From an uncultured Tidjanibacter sp. (GTDB taxonomy: Bacteria > Bacteroidota > Bacteroidia > Bacteroidales > Rikenellaceae), in the NCBI GenBank assembly GCA_934663885.1, contig CAKUKW010000149.1, positions 1 through 5,399 of the forward strand: a stretch of DNA of 5,399 bases, in the 5' to 3' direction. This document shows positions 1 to 5,399 of the stretch, one piece after another (positions within the stretch are counted from its first letter, which is position 1; each line of letters starts with the position of its first letter). The position numbers were made by a program, and so were the translations under genes. The notes beneath the pieces were generated by a model. The model saw only the letters and a program-made list of their open reading frames with translations, was not told the DNA's origin and searched no databases.

Positions 1-104
1 CCGCACACTTCCGCACCCACGCTCCCAAAGGAGAGTTCGTTATAGTACTCGCGGGGAAAACGTACAACAAGGGCAAACAGGCGGAAGAAACACAACAGGA
101 ATAG
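1..104 (+). CDS. rsmI: 16S rRNA (cytidine(1402)-2'-O)-methyltransferase RsmI, C-terminal end only (5' truncated by window)
   Basis: An open frame enters from the left edge (first whole codon at base 3) and stops with TAG at 102-104, giving about 33 residues. The peptide starts AHFRTHAPKGEFVIVLAGK and ends in a polar tail rich in K, Q and E. The block HFR..APKGEFVIVLAGK matches the end of the RsmI methyltransferase domain, where 'L..HF....PKGE.V.VV.G' is conserved. RsmI uses S-adenosylmethionine to methylate the 2'-oxygen of C1402 in the 16S rRNA decoding centre. The SAM-binding part lies outside the window, so the call rests on this tail alone. The next gene starts six bases after the stop, which suggests co-transcription and probably translational coupling. 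Confidence 0.8.
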   Translation, partial: AHFRTHAPKGEFVIVLAGKTYNKGKQAEETQQE

Positions 105-110
105 CTCTGC

Positions 111-1037
111 ATGGATAACGGAAGAAGCAAAAGGGAGAAAAGAACCGGTTACGGTGCCTCGCTGATCTACTATTCGTGCAGGTTGGTGGGTTACCTGCCA
201 TGGTGGTTTCTTTACTATGTCCTGGCCGGCATAATCTATTTCTTCCTTTATTACATATTCCGCTACAGGGTAAAAGTGGCCCGTGATAATATCGGAAAGG
301 TATTTCCTGAAAAAAGCAAAAAGGAGTTAAGACTTATCGAGCGCCGCTTTTACAGGCATTTGGCCGAAGTATTCGTTGATACGATAGACCTTGCCGGGAT
401 TTCGATGAAATCGCTCCGTAAACGGATAATCATAGAGAATGAAACCGTTCACAGGCAGAAAACGACTGGCAAGGACTGGATTGCCGTTACCTCCCATTAC
501 GGTTCTTGGGAATATTTTATGGCCTACGCCCTCGGCATGGAACCGAATAGAGAGCTCCTGGGGGTGTACCGTCCCCTTCACAGTAAAGCCTTCGACGGAT
601 TTTACAAAAGAATGCGCTCCCGTTCTGGTATGACCCCGGTTCCGATGAACATGATCCTGCGACGCCTTGTAAGCAACCGGGAGGCAGGCAAACGTTCCAC
701 GGTAGGGCTTATTGCCGATCAGACCCCACCGCGCAGGGAGGTTGTCAGGCATTGGTTCGATTTCCTGGGGCGGCCGACAGCATTCTTCATGGGTATGGAA
801 AAGATGGCCCTGAAGTTTGGAATGCCTGTATATTTCGTCGCGATGGATAAATTAAAGAGAGGGCATTACAAGATAAGCTTCAAAATAATATGGGATGGCG
901 AAGAGGAGCTCAAAGAATTTGAACTTACCCAGCGTTACGCCAAATGCCTGGAAGCCGAGATTATACATAAGCCGGAATACTGGATGTGGTCGCATAGGCG
1001 CTGGAAACATAAATATCCCGAATCTGAAGACCTGTAA
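111..1037 (+). CDS. LpxL/HtrB-family late acyltransferase (lipid A biosynthesis; lysophospholipid acyltransferase family)
   Basis: This is a complete 308-residue protein, the usual length for LpxL/LpxM-type enzymes. They move a fatty acyl chain from acyl-ACP onto the hydroxyacyl chains of a lipid A precursor at the inner face of the cytoplasmic membrane. Residues 1-14 are basic, and about 27-50 form one very hydrophobic, aromatic membrane anchor (YLPWWFLYYVLAGIIYFFLY). The catalytic H(X)4E motif is SHYGSWE, with H129 and E134. Further family signatures are YRPLHSKAFD (153-162), IADQTP (201-206) and the C-terminal WMWSHRRWK (291-299). The start at 111 is six bases after the rsmI stop, with a weak AGGA at 97-100. 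The glycosyltransferase downstream supports an envelope role. Sequence alone does not show whether it adds the first or second secondary chain, or whether it acts on an aminolipid instead, so no symbol is given. Confidence 0.88.
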   Translation: MDNGRSKREKRTGYGASLIYYSCRLVGYLPWWFLYYVLAGIIYFFLYYIFRYRVKVARDNIGKVFPEKSKKELRLIERRFYRHLAEVFVDTIDLAGISMKSLRKRIIIENETVHRQKTTGKDWIAVTSHYGSWEYFMAYALGMEPNRELLGVYRPLHSKAFDGFYKRMRSRSGMTPVPMNMILRRLVSNREAGKRSTVGLIADQTPPRREVVRHWFDFLGRPTAFFMGMEKMALKFGMPVYFVAMDKLKRGHYKISFKIIWDGEEELKEFELTQRYAKCLEAEIIHKPEYWMWSHRRWKHKYPESEDL

Positions 1038-1068
1038 TTATTCAGGCCGACGTAAAATAAAAGAAAAT

Positions 1069-2082
1069 ATGGCGGGCGTTAAAGTGGTAATACTCAACTG
1101 GAACGGGATGGAGCATTTAAAAAAGTTTCTCCCTTCTGTCATTGCTGCTACGCCTGACGATATAGGAATAGTCGTTGCCGACAATGGCTCTGACGACGGA
1201 TCGCCCGGAATGCTTGCCGAATCATTTCCCACGGTCGAAGTTATAAGGCTCGACAATAATTACGGGTTTGCCAAAGGATACAACCTTGCACTCGCAGGAC
1301 TGGAAGCAGATTGTTTCATATTACTCAATTCGGATGTGGAAACCACTACAGGATGGTGCGAACCCCTTGTGGCCGCCCTGGAGGCCAATCACGAGCTGAT
1401 CGCGGTTTCACCCAAAATACGTTCATACAGGCAGAAAGAGTATTTCGAGTATGCCGGTGCCGCAGGAGGGTTTATCGATATCTTCGGATACCCGTTCTGC
1501 AGGGGCCGCATATTGTCGAAGGTAGAAAAAGACGATGGACAGTACGATGAAGCGCGCCATGTCTTCTGGGCTTCGGGGGCATGCATGGCATGCCGTAAAG
1601 AACTTTTCACTGAGATAGGGGGCTTCGATGAAGATTTCTTTGCGCACATGGAAGAAATAGATCTCTGCTGGCGGGCACAGTCGCATGGATATAAAATAGG
1701 AGTCGAGCCGCGTAGCGTTGTCTTTCATCTGGGAGGCGGAACGCTCCCTAACCACTCCCCGCGGAAAATATACCTAAATTACCGTAACAGCCTCGCAATG
1801 CTTTATAAGAACCTTCCCGTGAGGCGTTTTATTCCTGTCTTCGCAGTACGAGTAATTTTCGACTTCTTATCTTCTACGGTCTATTTACTAAAAGGACAAT
1901 ACGGCTTTTTTAAAAGCGTATACAGGGCCCACCGGGATTTTTACCGCTGGAGGAAAAACGGACTGAGTCAAAAGCGCGCCAAAATACTCTCTTCCGCCAC
2001 GACAAAGCCTGAAGGCGTCTACCGCGGTTCCGTAGTGCTGCGTTATTTCTTTGGCAAGCGCACTTTCGGAAATCTTCTATAA
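1069..2082 (+). CDS. Glycosyltransferase family 2 (WbbL/rhamnosyltransferase-like)
   Basis: This 337-residue protein has a GT-A fold catalytic domain. It opens with the first beta strand and loop VKVVILNWNG (4-13). DNGSDDGS (38-45) is the nucleotide-sugar binding turn, and NNYGFAKGYN (63-72) follows. LNSDV (86-90) is the metal-binding position, NSD replacing DxD as is common in this subgroup. The acceptor and catalytic segment is GGFDEDFFAHMEEIDLCWR (184-202), with the ED-like E195/E196 and D198. A hydrophobic stretch at about 254-274 and a basic tail suggest attachment to the inner membrane. Such enzymes usually add a sugar to a lipid-linked glycan; donor and acceptor cannot be read here. 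The frame stays open upstream to an ATG at 895, but those 58 codons overlap the acyltransferase and have no glycosyltransferase character. ATG 1069 begins directly at the fold, 31 bases after the previous stop, behind an A-rich leader. Confidence 0.88.
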   Translation: MAGVKVVILNWNGMEHLKKFLPSVIAATPDDIGIVVADNGSDDGSPGMLAESFPTVEVIRLDNNYGFAKGYNLALAGLEADCFILLNSDVETTTGWCEPLVAALEANHELIAVSPKIRSYRQKEYFEYAGAAGGFIDIFGYPFCRGRILSKVEKDDGQYDEARHVFWASGACMACRKELFTEIGGFDEDFFAHMEEIDLCWRAQSHGYKIGVEPRSVVFHLGGGTLPNHSPRKIYLNYRNSLAMLYKNLPVRRFIPVFAVRVIFDFLSSTVYLLKGQYGFFKSVYRAHRDFYRWRKNGLSQKRAKILSSATTKPEGVYRGSVVLRYFFGKRTFGNLL

Positions 2083-2116
2083 GCGACTGCCGGGTGTGTT
2101 AACGTAATGGCATCTC

Positions 2117-2659
2117 CTAATCCGCATACTTTTCCAATACAGACAACAAAAATGTCCTGAACTCCATAAACTCGTCGGATGTTATGGTTCCCATGTTAGT
2201 AAGGACAACCAGCAGATGCGGGTGCGCTCCGTCGCCGGAAACGTATGAAGGGTGGATATGCTCATACCCGTTTGCAACGAAACCGAGCCTTTCATAAAAA
2301 CGCAGCCTCCTGATCGATATTTCATCCACCGGCGGATCTATCTCAAGCAAAATCCTGCGGCCGGGATTTTCTTCTACCAAGGCAGTAATGATCCCGGAGC
2401 CGATATTACGGCCTCTCATTGCGGGATTCACGGCCAGGAATTCCACATACAGGAACTTACCGTAAGTCCAGTAGTAAATGATGGAAATGAGCCCTCCGGT
2501 TTCATCGACAAGAAGTTTGGTCTTGAAGCGTTCGTCATCGGAAGCACGCATAAAAGCCTCCTTTGTCCATCTTTCATATTCGGGAAAACTGCTTTCATAT
2601 AATTCCCAGGCCTTTTCCTGCAACTCTTTTGTCGCTTCTTTTAAGTTTATCAGATTCAT
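2117..2659 (-). CDS. GNAT-family N-acetyltransferase
   Basis: The 180-residue protein has the GNAT fold, which transfers an acetyl group from acetyl-CoA to an amine. Motif A is FLAVNPAMRGRNIGSGII (74-91), with the pyrophosphate-binding loop R84-N-I-G87-S-G89. Motif B is FYERLGF (121-127). The segment LYESSFPEYERW (20-31) resembles the N-terminal helix of many small GNATs. The tail, with HPSYVSGDGAHPHLLVVL (about 136-153) and an amphipathic end, follows a pattern I associate with Bacteroidota members of unknown substrate, so no acceptor is assigned. The ATG at 2659 has no Shine-Dalgarno site and lies about 14 bases from the expected transcription start. It converges on the glycosyltransferase gene with 34 bases between stop codons. 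It is a single-gene unit behind its own promoter. Confidence 0.85.
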   Translation of the reverse strand: MNLINLKEATKELQEKAWELYESSFPEYERWTKEAFMRASDDERFKTKLLVDETGGLISIIYYWTYGKFLYVEFLAVNPAMRGRNIGSGIITALVEENPGRRILLEIDPPVDEISIRRLRFYERLGFVANGYEHIHPSYVSGDGAHPHLLVVLTNMGTITSDEFMEFRTFLLSVLEKYAD

Positions 2660-2679
2660 AGTGTGTCAATTTAATAATG

Positions 2680-2710
2680 CAAATTTAGCCTTTTCATTAC
2701 CTTATCCCAA
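2680..2710 (-). promoter_or_regulatory. Promoter of the GNAT gene (Bacteroidota type)
   Basis: Read on the minus strand, TTG (2710-2708) is followed by 20 bases and then TAAATTTG (2687-2680). This matches the Bacteroidota -33 TTG and -7 TAnnTTTG elements at normal spacing. It predicts transcription starting near 2674 and a leader of only about 14 bases. The -33 element sits seven bases past the tRNA terminator stem, so the GNAT gene is separated from the tRNA unit. Confidence 0.65.
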
Positions 2711-2716
2711 CATACT

Positions 2717-2743
2717 AAAGCCGCTCCTTTTGAGAGCGGCTTT
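2717..2743 (-). terminator. Hairpin terminator after tRNA-Gln (probably works in both directions)
   Basis: A perfect 10-bp stem, AAAGCCGCTC (2717-2726) against GAGCGGCTTT (2734-2743), closes a 7-base loop. It lies four bases past the 3' end of the tRNA gene, so it most simply ends the tRNA transcript. On the minus strand the U-tract is short (three T in the arm, then AG). On the plus strand the arm runs into five T, so the hairpin could also stop transcription coming from the left. Confidence 0.75.
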
Positions 2744-2746
2744 TTG

Positions 2747-2817
2747 TTGAGCCACCAGGACTCGAACCTGGAATGACAGAACCAAAATCTGCAGTGTTAC
2801 CATTACACCATGGCTCA
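2747..2817 (-). tRNA. trnQ: tRNA-Gln (anticodon UUG)
   Basis: A full cloverleaf of 71 bases can be drawn on the minus strand. The acceptor stem is TGAGCCA/TGGCTCA. The D arm is GTGT-AATGGTA-ACAC. The anticodon stem GCAGA/TCTGT has one G-U pair and a loop TTTTGGT. A four-base variable region precedes the T arm CCAGG-TTCGAGT-CCTGG. The loop places TTG (plus-strand 2783-2785) at positions 34-36, so it reads glutamine codons CAA and, by wobble, CAG. The first pair is U1-A72, as in E. coli tRNA-Gln, a known recognition feature of glutaminyl-tRNA synthetase. The discriminator base is A73, not G73 as in E. coli. CCA is not encoded (the gene is followed by CAA) and must be added by CCA transferase. 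It is a single tRNA gene with its own promoter and terminator. Confidence 0.96.
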
Positions 2818-2829
2818 ATCAAGCGGGTG

Positions 2830-2860
2830 CAAATATAGTTATAATTTTCTTTCGAGCAAA
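2830..2860 (-). promoter_or_regulatory. Promoter of tRNA-Gln (consensus Bacteroidota type)
   Basis: On the minus strand, TTTG (2860-2857) is followed by 19 bases and then TATATTTG (2837-2830), a full match to the -33 TTTG and -7 TAnnTTTG elements. The expected start point lies about six bases before the mature tRNA 5' end at 2817, which is sensible for a tRNA gene with a short 5' leader. It is the strongest promoter match in the window. Confidence 0.78.
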
Positions 2861-2919
2861 TATGGAACGCCTTTCCTTGGTCCCGTTTATGGGTTGTTAA
2901 CCGGGGGAGCAACCATATG

Positions 2920-4416
2920 CTATTCTTTTGCCCAGCCGAGAGATCTTCCGACCGCCTCGGCCCAGCGGCTTTTCATTTCGTCGATGATATCGGGATAGTC
3001 TTTAGGCTCGAACCTCCGGTCTATTCCGGAAAGCGCTTCAATTTCCTGCATACTTTTCCAGAATCCAACAGCGAGCCCCGCCAGATAAGCCGCTCCCATG
3101 GCCGTGGATTCCAATATAAAGGGACGAACCAACGGGCAACCGATTAGATCTGACTGGAACTGCATAAGGAAATTATTTGCGACAGCTCCGCCGTCTACCC
3201 TCATCAGTGCGGGTTTCATTCCCACGTCCGATTCCATCGCCTTTACCACATCGGATACCTGGAATGCTATAGATTCCAGCGCCGCCCTGACTATATTCGC
3301 GGCGGTAGTGTCTCTGGTTATTCCTATAATTGTCCCGCGGGCATACTGATCCCAGTACGGCGCACCCAGCCCGGTCAGGGCGGGAACAAAATATACGCCA
3401 CCGTTATCTTCAGCCGCAAAGGCGAGTTTCTCAGTTTCTTCGGCCGATTTTATTATCCCAAGCCCGTCTCTGAGCCACTGTATGGCCGCTCCACCGACGA
3501 ATACACTTCCTTCGAGCGCGTATGTCGTTTTGCCGTTTATCTGCCACGCAATAGTCGAGAGCATGTTGTTTTTCGAACGCCTGGGCTTGCCTCCCGTATT
3601 CATCATCACAAAACACCCTGTACCGTATGTGGTTTTAGCACTCCCTTCCGAGAAGCATAGTTGTCCGAAAAGCGCTGCCTGCTGGTCACCCGCAATGCCT
3701 GCAACAGGTATGGCGGAGGATAATAAAGGGGTGGCGGTTTCACCGAATATCCCGCTGCTTGGGCCCACTTGCGGAAGCATCGACTCGGGAATATCGAAAA
3801 GCTCCAGCAGCTCTTTATCCCACATGAGCGTGTTGATGTTGAAAAGCATTGTGCGCGACGCGTTTGAAACGTCGGTCACGTGAAGCTTGCCGCGGGTGAG
3901 CTTCCATGTCAGCCAACTGTCGACTGTTCCGAAACATAATTCCCCCCTGACCGCCCTCTCTCTGGCGCCGGAAACATTGTCGAGTATCCATTTTACTTTT
4001 GTGGCAGAAAAGTAAGCATCTATTATAAGGCCGGTTTTCTTGCGGATCATCCCCGTAAGCCCCTTCTTTTTCAACTCCTCGCAATAGCTGGCCGTCCGCC
4101 TGTCCTGCCAAACTATAGCATTGTATATGGGGCGCGAAGTATTCCTGTCCCACACTATCGTGGTTTCACGTTGGTTGGCAATCCCGATAGCGGCTATATC
4201 CAACCCCGAAATACCAGCTTTAGCCATAGCTTCGGCCACCGTGCCCGATTGTGCAGCCCAAATCTCGTCGGGGTCATGCTCCACCCACCCGTGCCCGGGA
4301 AAAATCTGTCCGATGCTCTTTTGGGCGGAAGTCACGATCCTGCATTCCCCGTCTATTATCAGTGTACGGGACGATGTAGTCCCTTGGTCGAGGGCCATGA
4401 TATATTTACTGTTCAT
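2920..4416 (-). CDS. glpK: Glycerol kinase GlpK
   Basis: This 498-residue FGGY-family kinase makes sn-glycerol 3-phosphate from glycerol and ATP in the cytoplasm. The phosphate-binding loop [10 protein letters not shown] (8-17) is intact. Glycerol-contacting residues match the E. coli enzyme: R83 and E84 in NQRET, Y135 in [11 protein letters not shown], and D244 in [13 protein letters not shown], the catalytic base. TYGTGCF (263-269), GLGAPYWD (349-356), [16 protein letters not shown] (408-423) and [12 protein letters not shown] (436-447) complete the family pattern. The frame is open to 4446, but ATG 4416 aligns with the start of E. coli GlpK. The longer version would begin inside the -7 box at 4444-4451. 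No glycerol facilitator or glycerol-3-phosphate dehydrogenase gene is adjacent: DUF2795 lies upstream and tRNA-Gln downstream. The residue equivalent to R236 of E. coli, which binds fructose-1,6-bisphosphate, is A235 here. Confidence 0.97.
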   Translation of the reverse strand: MNSKYIMALDQGTTSSRTLIIDGECRIVTSAQKSIGQIFPGHGWVEHDPDEIWAAQSGTVAEAMAKAGISGLDIAAIGIANQRETTIVWDRNTSRPIYNAIVWQDRRTASYCEELKKKGLTGMIRKKTGLIIDAYFSATKVKWILDNVSGARERAVRGELCFGTVDSWLTWKLTRGKLHVTDVSNASRTMLFNINTLMWDKELLELFDIPESMLPQVGPSSGIFGETATPLLSSAIPVAGIAGDQQAALFGQLCFSEGSAKTTYGTGCFVMMNTGGKPRRSKNNMLSTIAWQINGKTTYALEGSVFVGGAAIQWLRDGLGIIKSAEETEKLAFAAEDNGGVYFVPALTGLGAPYWDQYARGTIIGITRDTTAANIVRAALESIAFQVSDVVKAMESDVGMKPALMRVDGGAVANNFLMQFQSDLIGCPLVRPFILESTAMGAAYLAGLAVGFWKSMQEIEALSGIDRRFEPKDYPDIIDEMKSRWAEAVGRSLGWAKE

Positions 4417-4443
4417 CGGCATTAGGATATTGGTTAGAACACA

Positions 4444-4451
4444 CAAATATA
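4444..4451 (-). promoter_or_regulatory. Likely -7 element of the glpK promoter
   Basis: TATATTTG on the minus strand matches TAnnTTTG, 27 bases before the chosen glpK ATG, and predicts a leader of about 20 bases. No TTG lies 18-21 bases further upstream. That region instead holds the small palindrome GCCGAACGGC (4462-4471). A missing -33 element would fit a promoter needing an activator, but this is inference. The box also argues against translation from the upstream in-frame ATG at 4446. Confidence 0.5.
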
Positions 4452-4494
4452 ACTTTTAAAAGCCGAACGGCGGCAGGAGGTAAATAAAAACAAC

Positions 4495-4518
4495 AAGGGT
4501 GCGGATATCCGCACCCTT
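4495..4518 (-). terminator. Perfect 24-base palindromic terminator after the DUF2795 gene
   Basis: AAGGGTGCGGATATCCGCACCCTT is its own reverse complement and folds into a stem of about 10 bp with a minimal loop. It lies 22 bases past the DUF2795 stop. On the minus strand it is followed by TTGTTGTTTTTA, a good U-rich tail. It separates the DUF2795 transcript from glpK. On the plus strand the tail (AAACATTATTTTT) is weaker. Confidence 0.8.
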
Positions 4519-4540
4519 AAACATTATTTTTGCTATATTA

Positions 4541-4762
4541 TCAATACTCCTCTTCGTTGAAGAAGAAGTCGTCTTTGCTTGGGTAGTCAGGCCAGATATC
4601 TTCTATGCTTTCGTATACGTCGCCTTCGTCTTCGATCTCCTGAAGATTCTCTATCACCTCGAGCGGCGCTCCCGAACGTACTGCATAATCGATAAGTTCC
4701 TCCTTGGTCGCGGGCCAGGGAGCGTCTTCCAGTTTAGAGGCGAGTTCTAAAGTCCAATACAT
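4541..4762 (-). CDS. Small acidic DUF2795-domain protein
   Basis: The product has 73 residues, of which 22 are Asp or Glu and only four Lys or Arg, so it is strongly acidic. The core at about 16-43, WPATKEELIDYAVRSGAP and onward to NLQEI, matches the DUF2795 pattern of a proline followed by 'K-E-L-I-..-A' and 'V-I-E-N-L'. It is followed by the usual Y-E-S-I-E-D-I turn (50-56). The C-terminus is aromatic and acidic (DDFFFNEEEY, 64-73). It has no signal peptide, membrane segment or cysteine, so it should be cytosolic. The family has no established function that I know of. ATG 4762 is chosen because AGGTG (4770-4766) sits three bases upstream as a Shine-Dalgarno site; the GTG at 4768 is part of that site. 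Its own promoter and terminator make it a single-gene unit. Confidence 0.85.
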   Translation of the reverse strand: MYWTLELASKLEDAPWPATKEELIDYAVRSGAPLEVIENLQEIEDEGDVYESIEDIWPDYPSKDDFFFNEEEY

Positions 4763-4780
4763 ATTCACCTACATTTTAAA

Positions 4781-4824
4781 TTGCACAATCTTTTATAGTA
4801 TTCCAGGGTTGTAAGAATGTGCAA
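4781..4824. repeat. Imperfect inverted repeat over the DUF2795 promoter start region
   Basis: TTGCACAATCTT (4781-4792) and AAGAATGTGCAA (4813-4824) are reverse complements at 11 of 12 positions, separated by 20 bases. The right arm overlaps the last bases of the -7 box (4822-4829) and the expected transcription start, so only part of it would be in the RNA. That favours a DNA operator over an RNA hairpin. Chance occurrence in AT-rich DNA is not excluded. Confidence 0.4.
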
Positions 4825-4851
4825 AAGTATTAAAAAAAACAGAATAACAAA
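4822..4851 (-). promoter_or_regulatory. Promoter of the DUF2795 gene (Bacteroidota type)
   Basis: On the minus strand, TTTG (4851-4848) is followed by 18 bases, including a run of eight T, and then TACTTTTG (4829-4822), which fits TAnnTTTG. The expected start near 4815 gives a leader of about 53 bases ahead of ATG 4762. Spacing is at the short end of the usual range. Confidence 0.55.
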
Positions 4852-4875
4852 GGGTTTTAACCATTGCGGTCAAAT

Positions 4876-4925
4876 AAAAAAGGTAGCACTTGTCGGAAGC
4901 CTGGCCAGAGGTACTTCAAGTAACC
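4876..4925 (-). terminator. Candidate terminator after the cobalamin adenosyltransferase gene
   Basis: On the minus strand, GGTTACTTG (4925-4917) can pair with CAAGTGCTACC (4892-4882). This gives three plus five base pairs around a small internal loop, with a 24-base apical loop, and is directly followed by six T (4881-4876). It begins 11 bases past the stop codon. The T-run and position are good, but the large loop and the interruption make the stem weaker than the other two in the window. Confidence 0.42.
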
Positions 4926-4936
4926 ATTTTGCCCTG

Positions 4937-5399
4937 TTATTCCCTTTCTGTGCCGCACTCCGGCTTCCAGAGTATTTCCTCCGTATTGAGCCTTTCGGTA
5001 AGTTTCCGGCCAAGCACATAGAAATAGTCTGAAAGGCGGTTGAGGTATTTCAGTGCATTGGGCATTATTTCGTTTTCCGAAGCGGCCTTGCAGGCGACAC
5101 GTTCGGCACGGCGGCACACTGTCCGGCATATATGTGTCTGTGACACAATGATATGCCCTCCGGGGATTGTGAAGCAGTCGATGGGCTTCAGCGTCTCACT
5201 AATTTCATCGATACGACGTTCCATGATGTCGAGTTTATCGCCCATTATGTCGCTGATCTTATCATCGCCTCCCTTGCCGACAGCCAGTACTGATTCCACG
5301 CTCATAAGGGTGCGCAACACCTCGATAAGGTCTTCCTGGAATTCGATTATTGATGTTCCTGCAAGCCTGTCCCTCAGCATGGCCACCTGAGCCGACAAC
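4937..5399 (-). CDS. pduO: Cob(I)alamin adenosyltransferase, PduO type (N-terminus cut off by window)
   Basis: The visible part has 153 residues and ends with TAA at 4937-4939. The frame runs off the right edge. The leading LSAQVAMLRD matches the 'DELNxxIGxLR' segment that normally follows the ATP-binding N-terminus (TKTGDxGxT), so about 30 residues are missing from a usual 185. The enzyme transfers the adenosyl group of ATP to cob(I)alamin, making coenzyme B12. Signatures are FTIPGG (76-81), HICRTVCRRAER (89-100) with its conserved arginines, and NRLSDYFYVLGR (120-131). The predicted TTG start at 5398 is only an internal Leu codon. The symbol denotes the enzyme type; no propanediol-utilisation or B12 genes are visible nearby. 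In Bacteroidota the cofactor typically serves enzymes such as methylmalonyl-CoA mutase. Confidence 0.88.
   Translation of the reverse strand, partial: LSAQVAMLRDRLAGTSIIEFQEDLIEVLRTLMSVESVLAVGKGGDDKISDIMGDKLDIMERRIDEISETLKPIDCFTIPGGHIIVSQTHICRTVCRRAERVACKAASENEIMPNALKYLNRLSDYFYVLGRKLTERLNTEEILWKPECGTERE

Noticed and set aside
895..1068. Upstream extension of the glycosyltransferase frame to ATG 895
   Set aside because: It would overlap the acyltransferase coding end, including its conserved WSHRRWK region, by over 140 bases. The 58 extra residues have no GT-A character. ATG 1069 starts directly at the fold.
2252..2602. Plus-strand open frame of 116 codons opposite the GNAT gene
   Set aside because: It is a reverse-strand shadow of a gene with clear acetyl-CoA motifs. 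The peptide has no recognisable domain and there is no promoter or ribosome site.
2715..2912. Small minus-strand open frame across tRNA-Gln
   Set aside because: It translates the tRNA and its terminator, so it is not protein coding.
2891..2917. Possible hairpin GGTTG...CAACC just after glpK as a terminator
   Set aside because: The stem is short with a bulge and a large loop, and no T-run follows on the minus strand. How the glpK transcript ends is unresolved.
4417..4446. Ten-residue N-terminal extension of GlpK
   Set aside because: The longer start lies within the promoter -7 box, and the family normally begins a few residues before the [10 protein letters not shown] loop, which fits ATG 4416.
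4857..5129. Minus-strand open frame of 90 codons overlapping the adenosyltransferase gene
   Set aside because: It is an out-of-frame shadow. The PduO motifs are all in the other frame, and this one runs through the candidate terminator.
1..5399. Search for mobile elements, CRISPR repeats, phage or defence genes
   Set aside because: No transposase or integrase motifs, no evenly spaced direct repeats and no attachment-site duplication of the tRNA end were seen. All genes belong to common cellular families.

Overview
The window looks like ordinary chromosomal, housekeeping-type DNA from a Bacteroidota bacterium, most likely of the Bacteroidales. Four things point there. Four minus-strand units (tRNA-Gln, the GNAT gene, glpK and a DUF2795 gene) have an upstream box matching the Bacteroidota -7 consensus TAnnTTTG, three of them with a TTG/TTTG -33 element. 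Shine-Dalgarno sites are mostly absent, with A-rich leaders instead. The small acidic DUF2795 protein and the other proteins are of Bacteroidota type. The tRNA gene does not encode its CCA end. Genus cannot be read from this sequence.

Left part, plus strand (1-2082): the 3' end of rsmI (16S rRNA ribose methyltransferase), then a complete LpxL/HtrB-family late acyltransferase six bases later, then a family 2 glycosyltransferase 31 bases further on. The three are tightly packed in one direction and look co-transcribed. The acyltransferase and glycosyltransferase suggest a cell-envelope (lipid A or surface glycan) role. The glycosyltransferase converges on a minus-strand gene, with only 34 bases between them and no visible terminator.

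Middle, minus strand (2117-4451): in transcription order, glpK (glycerol kinase) from its own -7 box; tRNA-Gln(UUG) with a near-consensus promoter and a hairpin terminator; then a GNAT acetyltransferase, whose promoter begins right after that hairpin and gives a very short leader. These appear to be three separate transcription units rather than one operon. The glycerol kinase keeps its catalytic residues but lacks the arginine that binds fructose-1,6-bisphosphate in the E. coli enzyme, and also the histidine phosphorylated in Gram-positive enzymes.

Right part, minus strand (4495-5399): the C-terminal five-sixths of a PduO-type cob(I)alamin adenosyltransferase, which runs off the window edge and is followed by a plausible terminator. 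Then comes a 73-residue, strongly acidic DUF2795 protein with its own promoter, an imperfect inverted repeat over that promoter, and a perfect 24-base palindrome as terminator.

Every gap between genes is shorter than 300 bases and is accounted for by promoters and hairpins. I found no mobile element, CRISPR array, phage gene or clearly new system. The findings are modest regulatory and enzymological points.
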